Shown here: positions 30,454-38,728 of the stretch, piece after piece
Layout of the letters: every line of letters starts with the position of its first letter
How positions within the stretch are numbered: position 1 is the first letter of the stretch
Assembly: GCF_017502485.1 (NCBI RefSeq)
Contig: NZ_JAFVUX010000020.1
Coordinates: forward strand, 62,001 to 126,000
From: Helicobacter sp.
Lineage (GTDB): Bacteria; Campylobacterota; Campylobacteria; Campylobacterales; Helicobacteraceae
Reading direction: 5' to 3'
Length of the DNA stretch: 64,000 bases
The notes under the pieces: model-generated
Told to the model about the DNA's origin: nothing
What the model saw: the letters and a program-made list of their open reading frames with translations, nothing else
Databases searched by the model: none
Position numbers and translations under genes: made by a program

Positions 30454-30647
30454 GCCTGAATAACTCGTGTTTCTTTTTTGGTGAGTCCGTTGATTGTTTA
30501 GTATTTTAGGCTTGGTAGTAGTTTTTGTGTGTCGGTGTTTTCGCTTGTAGCCCCACAGGGGTTAGAATCTGCCGCCTAAGAGAGCTCTCCTGCCTTATTT
30601 GTAGCTGGCATTTTGGGCTACGCAACATAAGTAGCGGTTATTTGGGT
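30454..30647 (+). ncRNA. ssrS: 6S RNA (putative)
   Basis: About 194 nt between a TATAAT and purD that folds as a long interrupted hairpin. Closing stem CCTGAATAAC (30455-30464) pairs with GTTATTTGGG (30637-30646); next CTCGTGTT pairs with AACATAAG with one mismatch; an inner arm TTTTAGGC pairs with GCCTAAGA and GGTAG with CTGCC; a tip CCCC-ACA-GGGG is present. The 3' side of the central bubble has its own small hairpin GTAGC...GCTAC. Size, bubble design and location beside purD fit 6S RNA of Campylobacterota, which binds sigma-70 RNA polymerase. Identification rests on hand folding. Confidence 0.72.
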
Positions 30648-30668
30648 AGTATTATCGCAAGGGCTTTT

Positions 30669-31964
30669 ATGCAGACACATAATCCACAAGAGAATTTTCA
30701 CAAGGTTTTAATTGTAGGGAATGGTGGGAGAGAATACGCTCTAGGCTTGCACCTAAAACAAGATTCTAGGATACAGGAGCTATTTTTCACTCCCGGTAAT
30801 GCTGGTACAGCAATGCTTGGCACAAATCTCACGCTTCCGCACAATCAAGACATTGTAGAGTTTTGTCAAAGTAGCTCTATCACTTGGGTGATCATCGGCG
30901 GAGAAAGTGCGCTTGTAAATGGACTTAGCGATGATCTACGCGCACAAGGGATCAAGGTCTTTGGTCCTAGCCGTGCAGCCGCAGAGCTTGAAGGCTCAAA
31001 AGCCTTTATGAAGGACTTTGTCGCTATGCGTAATATCCCCACCGCACGCTATATCCAAACAAGCGACCCAAAAGTAGCAAAAGACTTTGCTAGCACACTT
31101 GATTTACCCGTGGTCATCAAAGCCAGTGGGCTTTGCGCGGGCAAGGGTGTAATCATCGCAGAATCCTATAAACAGGCGCAAGAGACAATCGATAGTATGC
31201 TAAGTGGCAAGGAGTTTGGCAAAGCTGGGGAGTGTGTGGTAGTAGAGGAATTTCTATCTGGCTATGAGCTCTCTGTATTTGGGCTATGTGATGGCAATAA
31301 CTTCACGCTTCTACCACCATGCCAAGATCACAAGCAGCTCTATGATAATGACAAAGGTCCAAATACCGGTGGTATGGGAGCCTACACACCAAGCCCGCTA
31401 TGTGATAAAACCCTGCTTGATAAAATTGCTACAAAGATATTTGCCCCAACGCTTGCTGGTATGAGAGAGCGTGGCACGCCCTTTAGCGGTGTACTTTTTG
31501 CTGGGATTATGGTGGTAAATAATGAGCCATATTTACTCGAGTTTAATGTCCGCTTTGGCGATCCAGAGTGTGAAGTGCTACTGCCACTTTTGCAAACACC
31601 TTTGCTTGATATTTGCCAAGCCATAGAATCTAAGCAGATCGCTAAGCTACCTATACAATTCCGCGATGGCTACTGCGTAGGAGTCGTGCTTGCAAGCCAT
31701 AATTATCCCTTTGGTAGCTCCATCTCACATCCAATATCCATCACCCCTTTTGATAGCAAGCTAGGGCATATCTGCTATGCGGGTGTTAGTCAAGAGAGTA
31801 CCACAAGCCAGCTGCTAGCAAGTGGCGGACGCGTGGCTCTTGCCATAGGAGTAGCTAGCACACTCGCACTTGCCAAAGACAATGCCTACACAATCGCTAA
31901 GGCTATAAACTTTGATGGCAAGCTACTACGCACAGACATTGCCAACAAAGCTCTAAAGGTATAA
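30669..31964 (+). CDS. purD: phosphoribosylamine-glycine ligase
   Basis: 431 aa ATP-grasp enzyme, GAR synthetase of purine synthesis. VLIVGNGGREYALGLHL at the N-terminus, FGPSRAAAELEGSKAFMKDF, then LPPCQDHKQLYDNDKGPNTG and GGMGAYTPSP, and EFNVRFGDPECEVLLPLL are family landmarks. Start set at 30669 (MQTHNPQENF) with AAGGG 6 nt upstream; the open frame continues another 48 codons upstream but runs through the structured RNA and is not coding. Confidence 0.96.
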   Translation: MQTHNPQENFHKVLIVGNGGREYALGLHLKQDSRIQELFFTPGNAGTAMLGTNLTLPHNQDIVEFCQSSSITWVIIGGESALVNGLSDDLRAQGIKVFGPSRAAAELEGSKAFMKDFVAMRNIPTARYIQTSDPKVAKDFASTLDLPVVIKASGLCAGKGVIIAESYKQAQETIDSMLSGKEFGKAGECVVVEEFLSGYELSVFGLCDGNNFTLLPPCQDHKQLYDNDKGPNTGGMGAYTPSPLCDKTLLDKIATKIFAPTLAGMRERGTPFSGVLFAGIMVVNNEPYLLEFNVRFGDPECEVLLPLLQTPLLDICQAIESKQIAKLPIQFRDGYCVGVVLASHNYPFGSSISHPISITPFDSKLGHICYAGVSQESTTSQLLASGGRVALAIGVASTLALAKDNAYTIAKAINFDGKLLRTDIANKALKV

Positions 31965-31965
31965 T

Positions 31966-32523
31966 ATGGCAAGCTCTAGAGATGAAGTCCTGCAAGACAC
32001 CCTTGATAGAGAGGGACTAACCCTAGCCCCGCTTGATAGGAGATCTTACGCCTTTTTGATTGACGCATTGCTACTTAGCGTACTTGTGGTAATGATAAAT
32101 CTCAACACCTTCCTTGCCCTAAGCGAGCCACAAACACTACAGGAAATACACAATAGCAACTCAAGTGCCATTATGCTAAAAGATAGTGTCAAAGCCCAAC
32201 CACTAGGGCAAAACATAGAGCAAAAGATACAGAAGCAAATCTCTTCGCTTATTGTGCAGATTTTCTTACTAGAGATTATTTACCAAGGGCTTTTTACCTT
32301 TTGGTATGGGGCGAGTCTTGGGAAAATTGTATGCAAAATCCAAGTAATCAACATTGACTTGCTAGATTCTCCAAGCTTTTTGGCTAGCTTTTTGCGCGCA
32401 ACCCTAAGGACATTCTCTCAAGCAGCGTATTACATCCCCTTTATTTTTGCCTTTAGCGATGCCTTCAAGCGCACGCTCTATGACCGCGCCACACGCACAA
32501 TCGTAATTATGCAAAAGAGCTAG
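31966..32523 (+). CDS. RDD family membrane protein
   Basis: 185 aa. The name-giving pattern is seen in PLDRRSYAFLIDALLLSVLV (Arg, Asp) with a later FWYGASLGKIVCKIQVINID and TLYDRATRTIVI. Three membrane helices. Function unknown. It starts 1 bp after purD and ends 6 bp before lptD, the same order as HP1218-HP1216 in H. pylori. Confidence 0.85.
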   Translation: MASSRDEVLQDTLDREGLTLAPLDRRSYAFLIDALLLSVLVVMINLNTFLALSEPQTLQEIHNSNSSAIMLKDSVKAQPLGQNIEQKIQKQISSLIVQIFLLEIIYQGLFTFWYGASLGKIVCKIQVINIDLLDSPSFLASFLRATLRTFSQAAYYIPFIFAFSDAFKRTLYDRATRTIVIMQKS

Positions 32524-32529
32524 AATCCA

Positions 32530-34935
32530 GTGAGCAAAGGGTGCAGCAAACTGCGTGCAGGGTTTTTGCTAGGGTGTATAGCCCTATATCTTAATGCCAA
32601 GCCTTTAGAGCCAGAATCTATCAGCACAGATTCTAGCTCCACCAAAACCGAGCAGAAAAAGGGCGTAACTCAATACAACAAAGACAATCAAAAAGTCTTT
32701 GAGCTTTTAGCAGATTCTGTACATAGTGCAGAAGGCACGATCCACGCCACAGGCGATGCGATTCTCATAAACCAAGAGCTTTATGTGCTAGCTGACACAA
32801 TCCGCTACGATATGCAAAAGCGCGAAGTGCAAGCAAGTGGTGAAGTGAGAATCTATCGTGATGGAAATCTACTTGTACGCACTCATCAAACACATTTCTC
32901 CCTAGATGACAAATATGGCGTGATCGAGCCACTTTACCTCCAAGATATAGAGAGTGGGCTATGGGTAAGCTCTAGTCTTGCCACCGCGCAAGATACTTTC
33001 TACACTTTTAAAAGGGCTACCCTCTCTGGCTGCACAGTGCCAAACCCAATTTGGCGTATGGAAGCATCTTCGGGCTCATACTCTGATAGCAAAAAGAGTG
33101 TTTCTCTATGGAATCCACGCGTATATATCGGTGATGTGCCTATTTTCTACTTCCCTTACTTTAATGTCTCTACTAATATGTCGCGCACAAGCGGGCTACT
33201 TATGCCATCTTTTGTTACCTCAAGCACTGAGGGCTTTGCCTTTTTCTTGCCCTACTACATCGCGCCAAAGACAAATTGGGACATCACACTAACCCCACAA
33301 GTTCGCTCTGAGCGTGGTATAGGTGGGCTAATAGAGTTCCGCGCGCTAGATTCTAAGCTAGATCGCACCTATGCAGAACTTGGGTATTTATATAACTTTG
33401 ATGAGTATATGGAGCGATTTAACCTTAAAAACCACTATATCTATGGATTTAGACTCTATCATCTAGGTAACCGCCCTTTGCAAAAATACTTCAAGCTTAA
33501 AAGCGAGCTTGATAATGGAGTCTATATCAACTTCGCGCATATGAATGATCTAGATTATTACCGCTTGCGCCAGATCAACAAACGCGTCTATGATATGTCC
33601 TACACTTCTAAGGCAAACGCCTTTGTTCAAACGCAAAAGCACTATGTCGGGCTAAATTTTAAGTACTTTCTCAATCTCTCAAAGCTAGATAACTCCAGCA
33701 CCTTTCAGTCTGTGCCAAACTTTCAATACCACAAATATATGGACTTGCTATTTTTCCGCCAGCTTATGTATGCCATAGACTATCAGTTTAAAAACACCAC
33801 ACGCCAAGTCGGCTATGGCTATGCAGAAAATGGCTTGAGAATCCCTGTAGGACTGCAGTTTTCACTATTTAAAAAATACCTTTCGCTCGGTCTTTGGAAT
33901 GAGTTCTACGCAGAAAACCTAGTCCTAACCAAAACGCAAAACAGCTATATCCCAAGCAATGATGGCACAAACAAAAATGGCAATATCTTTTCAGCCAACT
34001 ACTCTGTCTCGCTCAACTCCGATCTCTCCAAAAGCTACAATAAATTCTTCCACACAATCCAGCTTGAAGCTCTCCTTAGCGGTCCATATCTCTTCTATCA
34101 TAACGGACTCTTAAGCCAAGCCACCGGCGATCAAGCTGCACAAATCCGCCAAACCTCTATCGCATTAAGAGAGCAGTTTGGCACAGCAGCAGACTATCTT
34201 AGCAAATTCCCCATTGTCTCCCCTAGTGGCAGTATGTATTTCTATGATGATATCTGGGATCCATCAGGCATTAGTGCCTACACTATTGTCAATCAAACTC
34301 TTGACCTTAAGCTCTCGCAGTATTTTCTCACCAACACTGGGCGCAATATTGTTGATTGGAGAGTGTTTCAACGGCTAAACTTCGATGAGCTACGCCACGA
34401 GCTAAACACTAACAGCGGGAGCGTAGATTCTAGCGTGATGGTCAAGCGACCTTTAGAAAACAAGCTTAACTTCTCCCCCATCGCTGGGCTAAACTTTTCT
34501 GCAAGCTTTTTCTACTCATTTTATGTGAAGAAAATGTCTGAGCTAGCTCTAGCTACAAGCTTTAGCCGTGGGGCTTTCTCCGCTTCTGCAAGCTACTTTT
34601 TCAAAGATAAAGAAGCTTATGATTTCTTATCTAACACTATCCTTACACAAGCAGGCGCGCAATATTTACGCGCAAACATTGCGCACGACTTTCGCGTATT
34701 TGCTTTCTCGGCTTCTGCGGGCTATGACACTGAAAGAAACACCCTGCTAGATTGGGACATAGGGCTATATAAAAATATCCGCTGTTTTGGCATAGGGCTA
34801 AAGTTTGTCAATCGCCGCCGACCAATTTTGACAAATAACATCAACAATCCTTTCTATATCCAGCAAGATTACTTCGTGCGGCTTATCCTTAACTTCACTC
34901 CGCTCACAAGTGCTGGGCTTACAACGAGATTCTAG
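32530..34935 (+). CDS. lptD: LPS-assembly protein LptD
   Basis: 801 aa outer-membrane translocon component that inserts LPS. GTG start, signal peptide (LRAGFLLGCIALYLNA), an OstA-type beta-jellyroll (EGTIHATGDAILINQELYVLADTIRYD...EVQASGEVRIYRDG), then a large beta-barrel with the LptD signature MSRTSGLLMPSFVTSS and a C-terminal aromatic end (LTTRF). Ribosome site before GTG is weak, which suggests translational coupling to the RDD gene. Confidence 0.93.
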   Translation: MSKGCSKLRAGFLLGCIALYLNAKPLEPESISTDSSSTKTEQKKGVTQYNKDNQKVFELLADSVHSAEGTIHATGDAILINQELYVLADTIRYDMQKREVQASGEVRIYRDGNLLVRTHQTHFSLDDKYGVIEPLYLQDIESGLWVSSSLATAQDTFYTFKRATLSGCTVPNPIWRMEASSGSYSDSKKSVSLWNPRVYIGDVPIFYFPYFNVSTNMSRTSGLLMPSFVTSSTEGFAFFLPYYIAPKTNWDITLTPQVRSERGIGGLIEFRALDSKLDRTYAELGYLYNFDEYMERFNLKNHYIYGFRLYHLGNRPLQKYFKLKSELDNGVYINFAHMNDLDYYRLRQINKRVYDMSYTSKANAFVQTQKHYVGLNFKYFLNLSKLDNSSTFQSVPNFQYHKYMDLLFFRQLMYAIDYQFKNTTRQVGYGYAENGLRIPVGLQFSLFKKYLSLGLWNEFYAENLVLTKTQNSYIPSNDGTNKNGNIFSANYSVSLNSDLSKSYNKFFHTIQLEALLSGPYLFYHNGLLSQATGDQAAQIRQTSIALREQFGTAADYLSKFPIVSPSGSMYFYDDIWDPSGISAYTIVNQTLDLKLSQYFLTNTGRNIVDWRVFQRLNFDELRHELNTNSGSVDSSVMVKRPLENKLNFSPIAGLNFSASFFYSFYVKKMSELALATSFSRGAFSASASYFFKDKEAYDFLSNTILTQAGAQYLRANIAHDFRVFAFSASAGYDTERNTLLDWDIGLYKNIRCFGIGLKFVNRRRPILTNNINNPFYIQQDYFVRLILNFTPLTSAGLTTRF

Positions 34936-34955
34936 CTAGAATCTAGATCTTGTTT

Positions 34956-34993
34956 GTCATTGCAAGTTTGCGCAAACAATCGTGGCAATCCAT
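34956..34993. repeat. REP-like element between convergent genes
   Basis: GTCATTGCAAG, an inner palindrome TTTGCGCAAA and GCAATCCATA: the same frame of words as the element at 28743 but degenerated. Sits between the ends of lptD and the glycosyltransferase and could act as a bidirectional terminator. Confidence 0.5.
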
Positions 34994-35003
34994 AACCAGC
35001 CAA

Positions 35004-37226
35004 CTAGAATCTAGCAATCGAGTCATAACTGCTAAAAAGCTCCTGCCACCTTGGAACTATGGCTTCTTTACTAAAGTTTCGCGCCATAAGCTCCCTAGCA
35101 TTTGCGCCAAACTCCGCACGCTTTGCTTCATCGCTCATAAGCAGGCAAAGCCCATTGACGAAGCTCTGCTTATCGCCATCTTCTATCAAATACCCACTCT
35201 CGCCTTGTGCAATAATATCACTAGGACCAGCGGCAATATCAAAGGCTATGCCAGCTAGCCCATAGCTACACGCCTCTGCCAATGCCATACCAAAGCCCTC
35301 AAAGTAGCTACACATTACATAAATACTAGCCCCTAGATACACACGCTCCATATCCTGCCTAAAGCCAACTAAGCGCACGCTTTCTTTCAAGCCCTTTTGC
35401 GCGATTTTAGATTCTAGCTCACTTTGCAAATCCCCGCTACCTACGATATGTAGCTGCCACTGCGCCAATCCGCTAGAATCTTTGGCGCGATCTTGCACCA
35501 TCTCCCAGATATCAAGCAGCCTATCAAAGCCCTTCTCCCCACTTAGCCGCCCTACTGATAGCACGACTTTGGTGCTAGGATTAGCAAGCCTGCTAGAATC
35601 TGGCAGCTCTGGGAGAAAGTTTGGGATCACGCACACGCTTTTATGGTAGCTTCGCCAAATTGCTAGCTCTTTGCTTGAAAGCACGACTAAAGTGTCAAAC
35701 TTAGCTAGATTGCGAGCTTTACGCGCGCTTAGGTGCTTAGGGGCGTTTAAGTGCCAAAGCCGCCAATACGCACTAGAATCTAGCTTGGCGCGGGGGATAT
35801 ACCAGCCATCGTTACTTAGCACGATACTAGGCTTATAGGTGCGCAGGACTCTCTCTACCTTATAGATAAGTAAGGGGCGCAAGAGCTTCTGCCAAAGCTT
35901 TGTAAGCTTGCTTAGGTGTCTTGGGGGGATTATGTGGGTATTTGGGCTTATGCTATTTGCTGGGTGTTGCGCGCGCGGCTTACGAGAGAGAGAGAGAGAG
36001 AGTAGCTCCGCCCTAGAATCTAGCCGATACACTGGGACATTATTGCTACTAAAAAGGCTTATGACCCTAACCCTAAAGCCACATTCCACAAAGGCGTTTG
36101 CCAGATTAACGCCCACGCGCTCGCCCCCACCTGCTTCTGTGATGTCTTTAGCGATGATAGCTATGCTTTGCTTGGGCTCTGCGGCTAGGGTAGATCTAGC
36201 ACGCACGCTCGCAGAAGTGTCTAAAAGCCTCTTGCCAAAGAGTATGATCGTCTTGCGATTTTTGGTCAAATGCAGGCAAAATTTATCCGCCCTCCACTCT
36301 CTAAAGCTCCTAGTCCTAGCCATAAACTCTTCTAAGCTTTTTGCTTGTAGGGCAGTCTTTAGGGGCTTATTTTTCTCCAGCACGCTTGGGCTAAGCTCTA
36401 AAGAGCGCAAAAAGTCTTGTAAAAGTGCAAGGTAGCTAGAATCTAGCTGTGCGAAGCGATTGGGGCGGAGCAAATCTGTAGGCAAGTGGTAGGACTCTAG
36501 GTAGCCGCGCTTCTTAAAAAACTCATACACAAAGCCAAAAACTTGGAAAAACTCTTGTGGTGGGTGGGTTTTGCTAGTGAGTGAGCCACTACGCACGCGA
36601 TAGAAGTAGCGAGCACTTTTGCTTAAAGCCACTCTACCAGCCAGAGCGTGCGCGCACACACTAAAGCCCACATCTTCAGCAAAACGGTTTATAGGGAAGC
36701 GCAGATCTTGCAGCAATGCGCGCGTAAATACACTGCGTGGGGCTTCGATTTTATGCGCGATGTTTTTGCTTGTAACCTTGCGGACAATGCCTTTAGTCTT
36801 AGGCTGCCTTAGAGCAAACATCGCGCTATCATAGCTAGAATCTAAAAACCGACACACATCGCGTGTGGTCGCCATCTGCGCGCGCTTAGACTCTAGCGTA
36901 TAGATAAGATTAGCGTAGTAATCCACCCCTGCTGCATCATCTGGATCCATAAAGCCGATGTAGCCCACTTCGGGCAAATGCGCATAGACATACCTAAGCC
37001 CCGCATTTCTAGCAGCACCTATGCCTTGATTTTCTTGCGTTAGGAGGATAAAGCGTGAGTCGCGATTGGCATACTTAGTGATGATTTGCGCGCTAGAATC
37101 TGTGCTGCCATCATCAACGCATATCACTACAAAATCCCCATAGCTCTGCGCACTTAAGGACTCCAGGCACTCTAGCAAATACTGCTCTACATTATAGACA
37201 GGGATAATTATGGCAAGGGTTTTCAT
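35004..37226 (-). CDS. two-domain glycosyltransferase (GT2 + GT4) with TC repeat
   Basis: 740 aa. N-terminal GT-A domain of family 2: IIIPVYNVEQYLLECLES, VVICVDDGSTDSSAQII, NQGIGAARNAGLRY and FMDPDDA. From about residue 360 a GT-B family 4 domain: AKDITEAGGGERVGVNLANA, VVLSVGRLSGEKGFDRLLDI and the E-x7-E-type SYFEGFGMALAEACSYG. Start ATG at 37226 has AAAGGAG upstream. Codons 409-414 (LSLSLS) are a TC dinucleotide repeat inside the GT4 domain. Loss of one TC gives an immediate TAA, gain of one a stop 11 codons on, so the GT4 part would be lost and GT2 kept. Likely builds surface glycan or LPS. Currently in frame (ON). Confidence 0.9.
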   Translation of the reverse strand: MKTLAIIIPVYNVEQYLLECLESLSAQSYGDFVVICVDDGSTDSSAQIITKYANRDSRFILLTQENQGIGAARNAGLRYVYAHLPEVGYIGFMDPDDAAGVDYYANLIYTLESKRAQMATTRDVCRFLDSSYDSAMFALRQPKTKGIVRKVTSKNIAHKIEAPRSVFTRALLQDLRFPINRFAEDVGFSVCAHALAGRVALSKSARYFYRVRSGSLTSKTHPPQEFFQVFGFVYEFFKKRGYLESYHLPTDLLRPNRFAQLDSSYLALLQDFLRSLELSPSVLEKNKPLKTALQAKSLEEFMARTRSFREWRADKFCLHLTKNRKTIILFGKRLLDTSASVRARSTLAAEPKQSIAIIAKDITEAGGGERVGVNLANAFVECGFRVRVISLFSSNNVPVYRLDSRAELLSLSLSRKPRAQHPANSISPNTHIIPPRHLSKLTKLWQKLLRPLLIYKVERVLRTYKPSIVLSNDGWYIPRAKLDSSAYWRLWHLNAPKHLSARKARNLAKFDTLVVLSSKELAIWRSYHKSVCVIPNFLPELPDSSRLANPSTKVVLSVGRLSGEKGFDRLLDIWEMVQDRAKDSSGLAQWQLHIVGSGDLQSELESKIAQKGLKESVRLVGFRQDMERVYLGASIYVMCSYFEGFGMALAEACSYGLAGIAFDIAAGPSDIIAQGESGYLIEDGDKQSFVNGLCLLMSDEAKRAEFGANARELMARNFSKEAIVPRWQELFSSYDSIARF
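35984..36002 (-). repeat. TC dinucleotide repeat (9.5 units)
   Basis: Nineteen nucleotides of alternating C and T on the coding strand, without interruption, inside the glycosyltransferase gene. Dinucleotide repeats of this length are prone to slipped-strand mispairing and are known contingency elements in Helicobacter (for example in fucosyltransferase-type and outer-membrane genes). Confidence 0.9.
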
Positions 37227-37239
37227 TGGGTCTCCTTTG

Positions 37240-37490
37240 TGGGTTGATGGATTCAGCTTTACGCGTTTTGGGCGTTGGCTTTTGTGCGCTTTTGTGGGAG
37301 TTTGCGGCGGATGCTTGCTCATTACCGCTTAGGTAAATCCCTTCGCCTCCGCCTTGACAACCCATAAAGCCAGCGGCAGCGGTGCAAGGCGAAGCTGAAG
37401 CAGGTTTCTTTAGAAAACAAGCAAAGCGCAGTTTCTTTAGAAAATCATCGCAAAATCCTGCCGCCTGCGTGCGTGGTATCACAAACACGA
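37240..37490. repeat. structured repeat-rich intergenic region
   Basis: Between the glycosyltransferase start and the next minus-strand gene (324 bp) no credible gene is seen. The stretch holds an inverted pair CTTCGCCTccgCCTTG (37341-37356) and CAAGGCGAAG (37385-37394), and two direct copies of GTTTCTTTAGAAAA (37404-37417 and 37431-37444), each itself near-palindromic. A 98-codon minus-strand frame crosses it but reads like translated repeat (low complexity, Cys/Ala/Pro rich). Confidence 0.5.
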
Positions 37491-37512
37491 TTTTTCACTC
37501 TTTCCCTTTTCT

Positions 37513-37542
37513 GTCATTGTGAGCAGTGCTTGCTACAATGAC
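37513..37542. repeat. REP-like hairpin after the small secreted gene
   Basis: GTCATTGT...AGCA, 4-nt-type loop, TGCT...ACAATGAC: a near-perfect stem related to the words in the two other REP-like elements. It lies directly after the stop of the gene ending at 37551 and may work as a transcript 3' end. Confidence 0.5.
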
Positions 37543-37550
37543 GATAGGGG

Positions 37551-38021
37551 CTACCACCGCTCACCAATCCCCAACAGCAAGCAGCGATTGATCGCGCTAA
37601 GTGCGCATAGCGCGTAGAATCTATCCTGCCCAATGGCAATTAGATCGCTAAAATACCGCCCCTGAAAGTTTAAATGCGCGCGCACTTCATTATCCGCATA
37701 AGCATCGATACTCACACCGCCAAACTCGCTATACAAAGGACTCCCAATAAGCACCCCACTAAAAAATACCAAAGGTTTTTTGATATTTTTTATTTCTTGC
37801 TTATCCATTTGCTTATAAATCGTGTAGTCAATCAAGCTATACCCGCGAAATCGCACAAACTCCCTACTCACAGATCCTTGTAAAATAGCTTGGTGGGCAA
37901 TTTTGAGATTGCGCTCATAGTAGCGCAAAAAATCTTGCGCGCTAAGTGCTGGCTCGCTAGCAGACACCGCAGAGCAGAGCAGCAGCGCAATAATTAGGCG
38001 AGAAGCCACGAAGCCTAGCAT
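37551..38021 (-). CDS. small secreted protein of unknown function
   Basis: 156 aa. A signal peptide is clear (GFVASRLIIALLLCSAVSASEP). The mature part has no recognised motif; two Cys near the C-terminus (ALCALSAINRCLLLG). Start codon overlaps the hemerythrin stop (TAATG), so it is translated from the same message and may act with it. Confidence 0.65.
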   Translation of the reverse strand: MLGFVASRLIIALLLCSAVSASEPALSAQDFLRYYERNLKIAHQAILQGSVSREFVRFRGYSLIDYTIYKQMDKQEIKNIKKPLVFFSGVLIGSPLYSEFGGVSIDAYADNEVRAHLNFQGRYFSDLIAIGQDRFYALCALSAINRCLLLGIGERW

Positions 38022-38590
38022 TACTCATCACGCACAAATACAATACTCTCGCCACATTTTTTGCAGTGAAACACCTGCCCGCTTTGGATTTTCTCATGCA
38101 CTGTGTTTAGTACTTTAAACGCCGGTTTACAGGCACATTTGTAGATATGGATAATTTCCTTTTCACCACTTTGCTTTGCCTGCATAGCCTTGATCTCTTC
38201 TTCATGAGCTTTGCGGTAATTTTCTATCTGCATATCTTCTTTTAGGATATGGTTGATAAGCCACTCTTCAGTGATGATAGCGAGCTTTTGCTTAAAGTCA
38301 TAGCGGATATTTTGGATAAGATCTGTCATATCGCGGATAATCCGCTGATGCATAGTAGCTTGCCTCTCGAGATCAGGGTAGCCTATACTTGCCATATAGA
38401 CTTCCTCATCGTGAAAATGCACCTTCATATACTCAAAAAGCTCGACTAAAATTTTCTTAATCTCATTTCCATCAACTTGCTTACTGATAAGTAGCCCCGC
38501 CCTATGAGCAATATCAAACAGCTTTTTATGTTGAACATCGATGATATCATTATGGATACTAAACTTATCGTCCCATTCAGGTATTGCCAT
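38021..38590 (-). CDS. bacteriohemerythrin with C-terminal Cys motif
   Basis: 189 aa. Di-iron oxygen-binding four-helix protein: IHNDIIDVQHKKLFDI, MKVHFHDEEVYM, MHQRIIRDM and WLINHILKEDMQIENY give the H, H, HxxxE, H, HxxxxD ligand set. After the fold (about residue 135) comes a tail with CACKPAF and CKKCGES, which looks like a zinc ribbon or a redox pair and is not part of ordinary hemerythrins. Possible oxygen sensing or protection of iron-sulfur enzymes as in Campylobacter HerA/HerB. Confidence 0.9.
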   Translation of the reverse strand: MAIPEWDDKFSIHNDIIDVQHKKLFDIAHRAGLLISKQVDGNEIKKILVELFEYMKVHFHDEEVYMASIGYPDLERQATMHQRIIRDMTDLIQNIRYDFKQKLAIITEEWLINHILKEDMQIENYRKAHEEEIKAMQAKQSGEKEIIHIYKCACKPAFKVLNTVHEKIQSGQVFHCKKCGESIVFVRDE

Positions 38591-38667
38591 ACTACTTTCC
38601 TTAATGTATTCACTCCTACAAAGCCGAGATTATATAACTTTGAAAGTTTTTTTTTCCTTAAAAAAAT

Positions 38668-38695
38668 TTACAAATATACTTGTAGTATGTATAAT
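38668..38695 (+). promoter_or_regulatory. promoter of the DedA gene (TTTACA-N16-TATAAT)
   Basis: TTTACA and TATAAT with 16-bp spacing, about 33 bp before the ATG at 38729. A T9 run lies just upstream (38647-38655). The divergent hemerythrin gene shares this 138-bp gap. Confidence 0.55.
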
Positions 38696-38728
38696 TACAA
38701 AAATGATAATAAAACTTAAAGGCGAAAA

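Noticed and set aside
30525-30668. 48-codon upstream extension of purD
   Set aside because: No ribosome site, no PurD similarity, and the DNA folds as the putative 6S RNA; AAGGG before the ATG at 30669 marks the real start.
37192-37488. 98-codon minus-strand frame over the spacer before the glycosyltransferase
   Set aside because: Low-complexity Cys/Ala/Pro-rich product that overlaps the glycosyltransferase start and merely translates repeats; no ribosome site.
38647-38655. T9 run upstream of the DedA gene as a contingency tract
   Set aside because: It is just upstream of a good promoter in very AT-rich DNA; nothing shows that its length matters.
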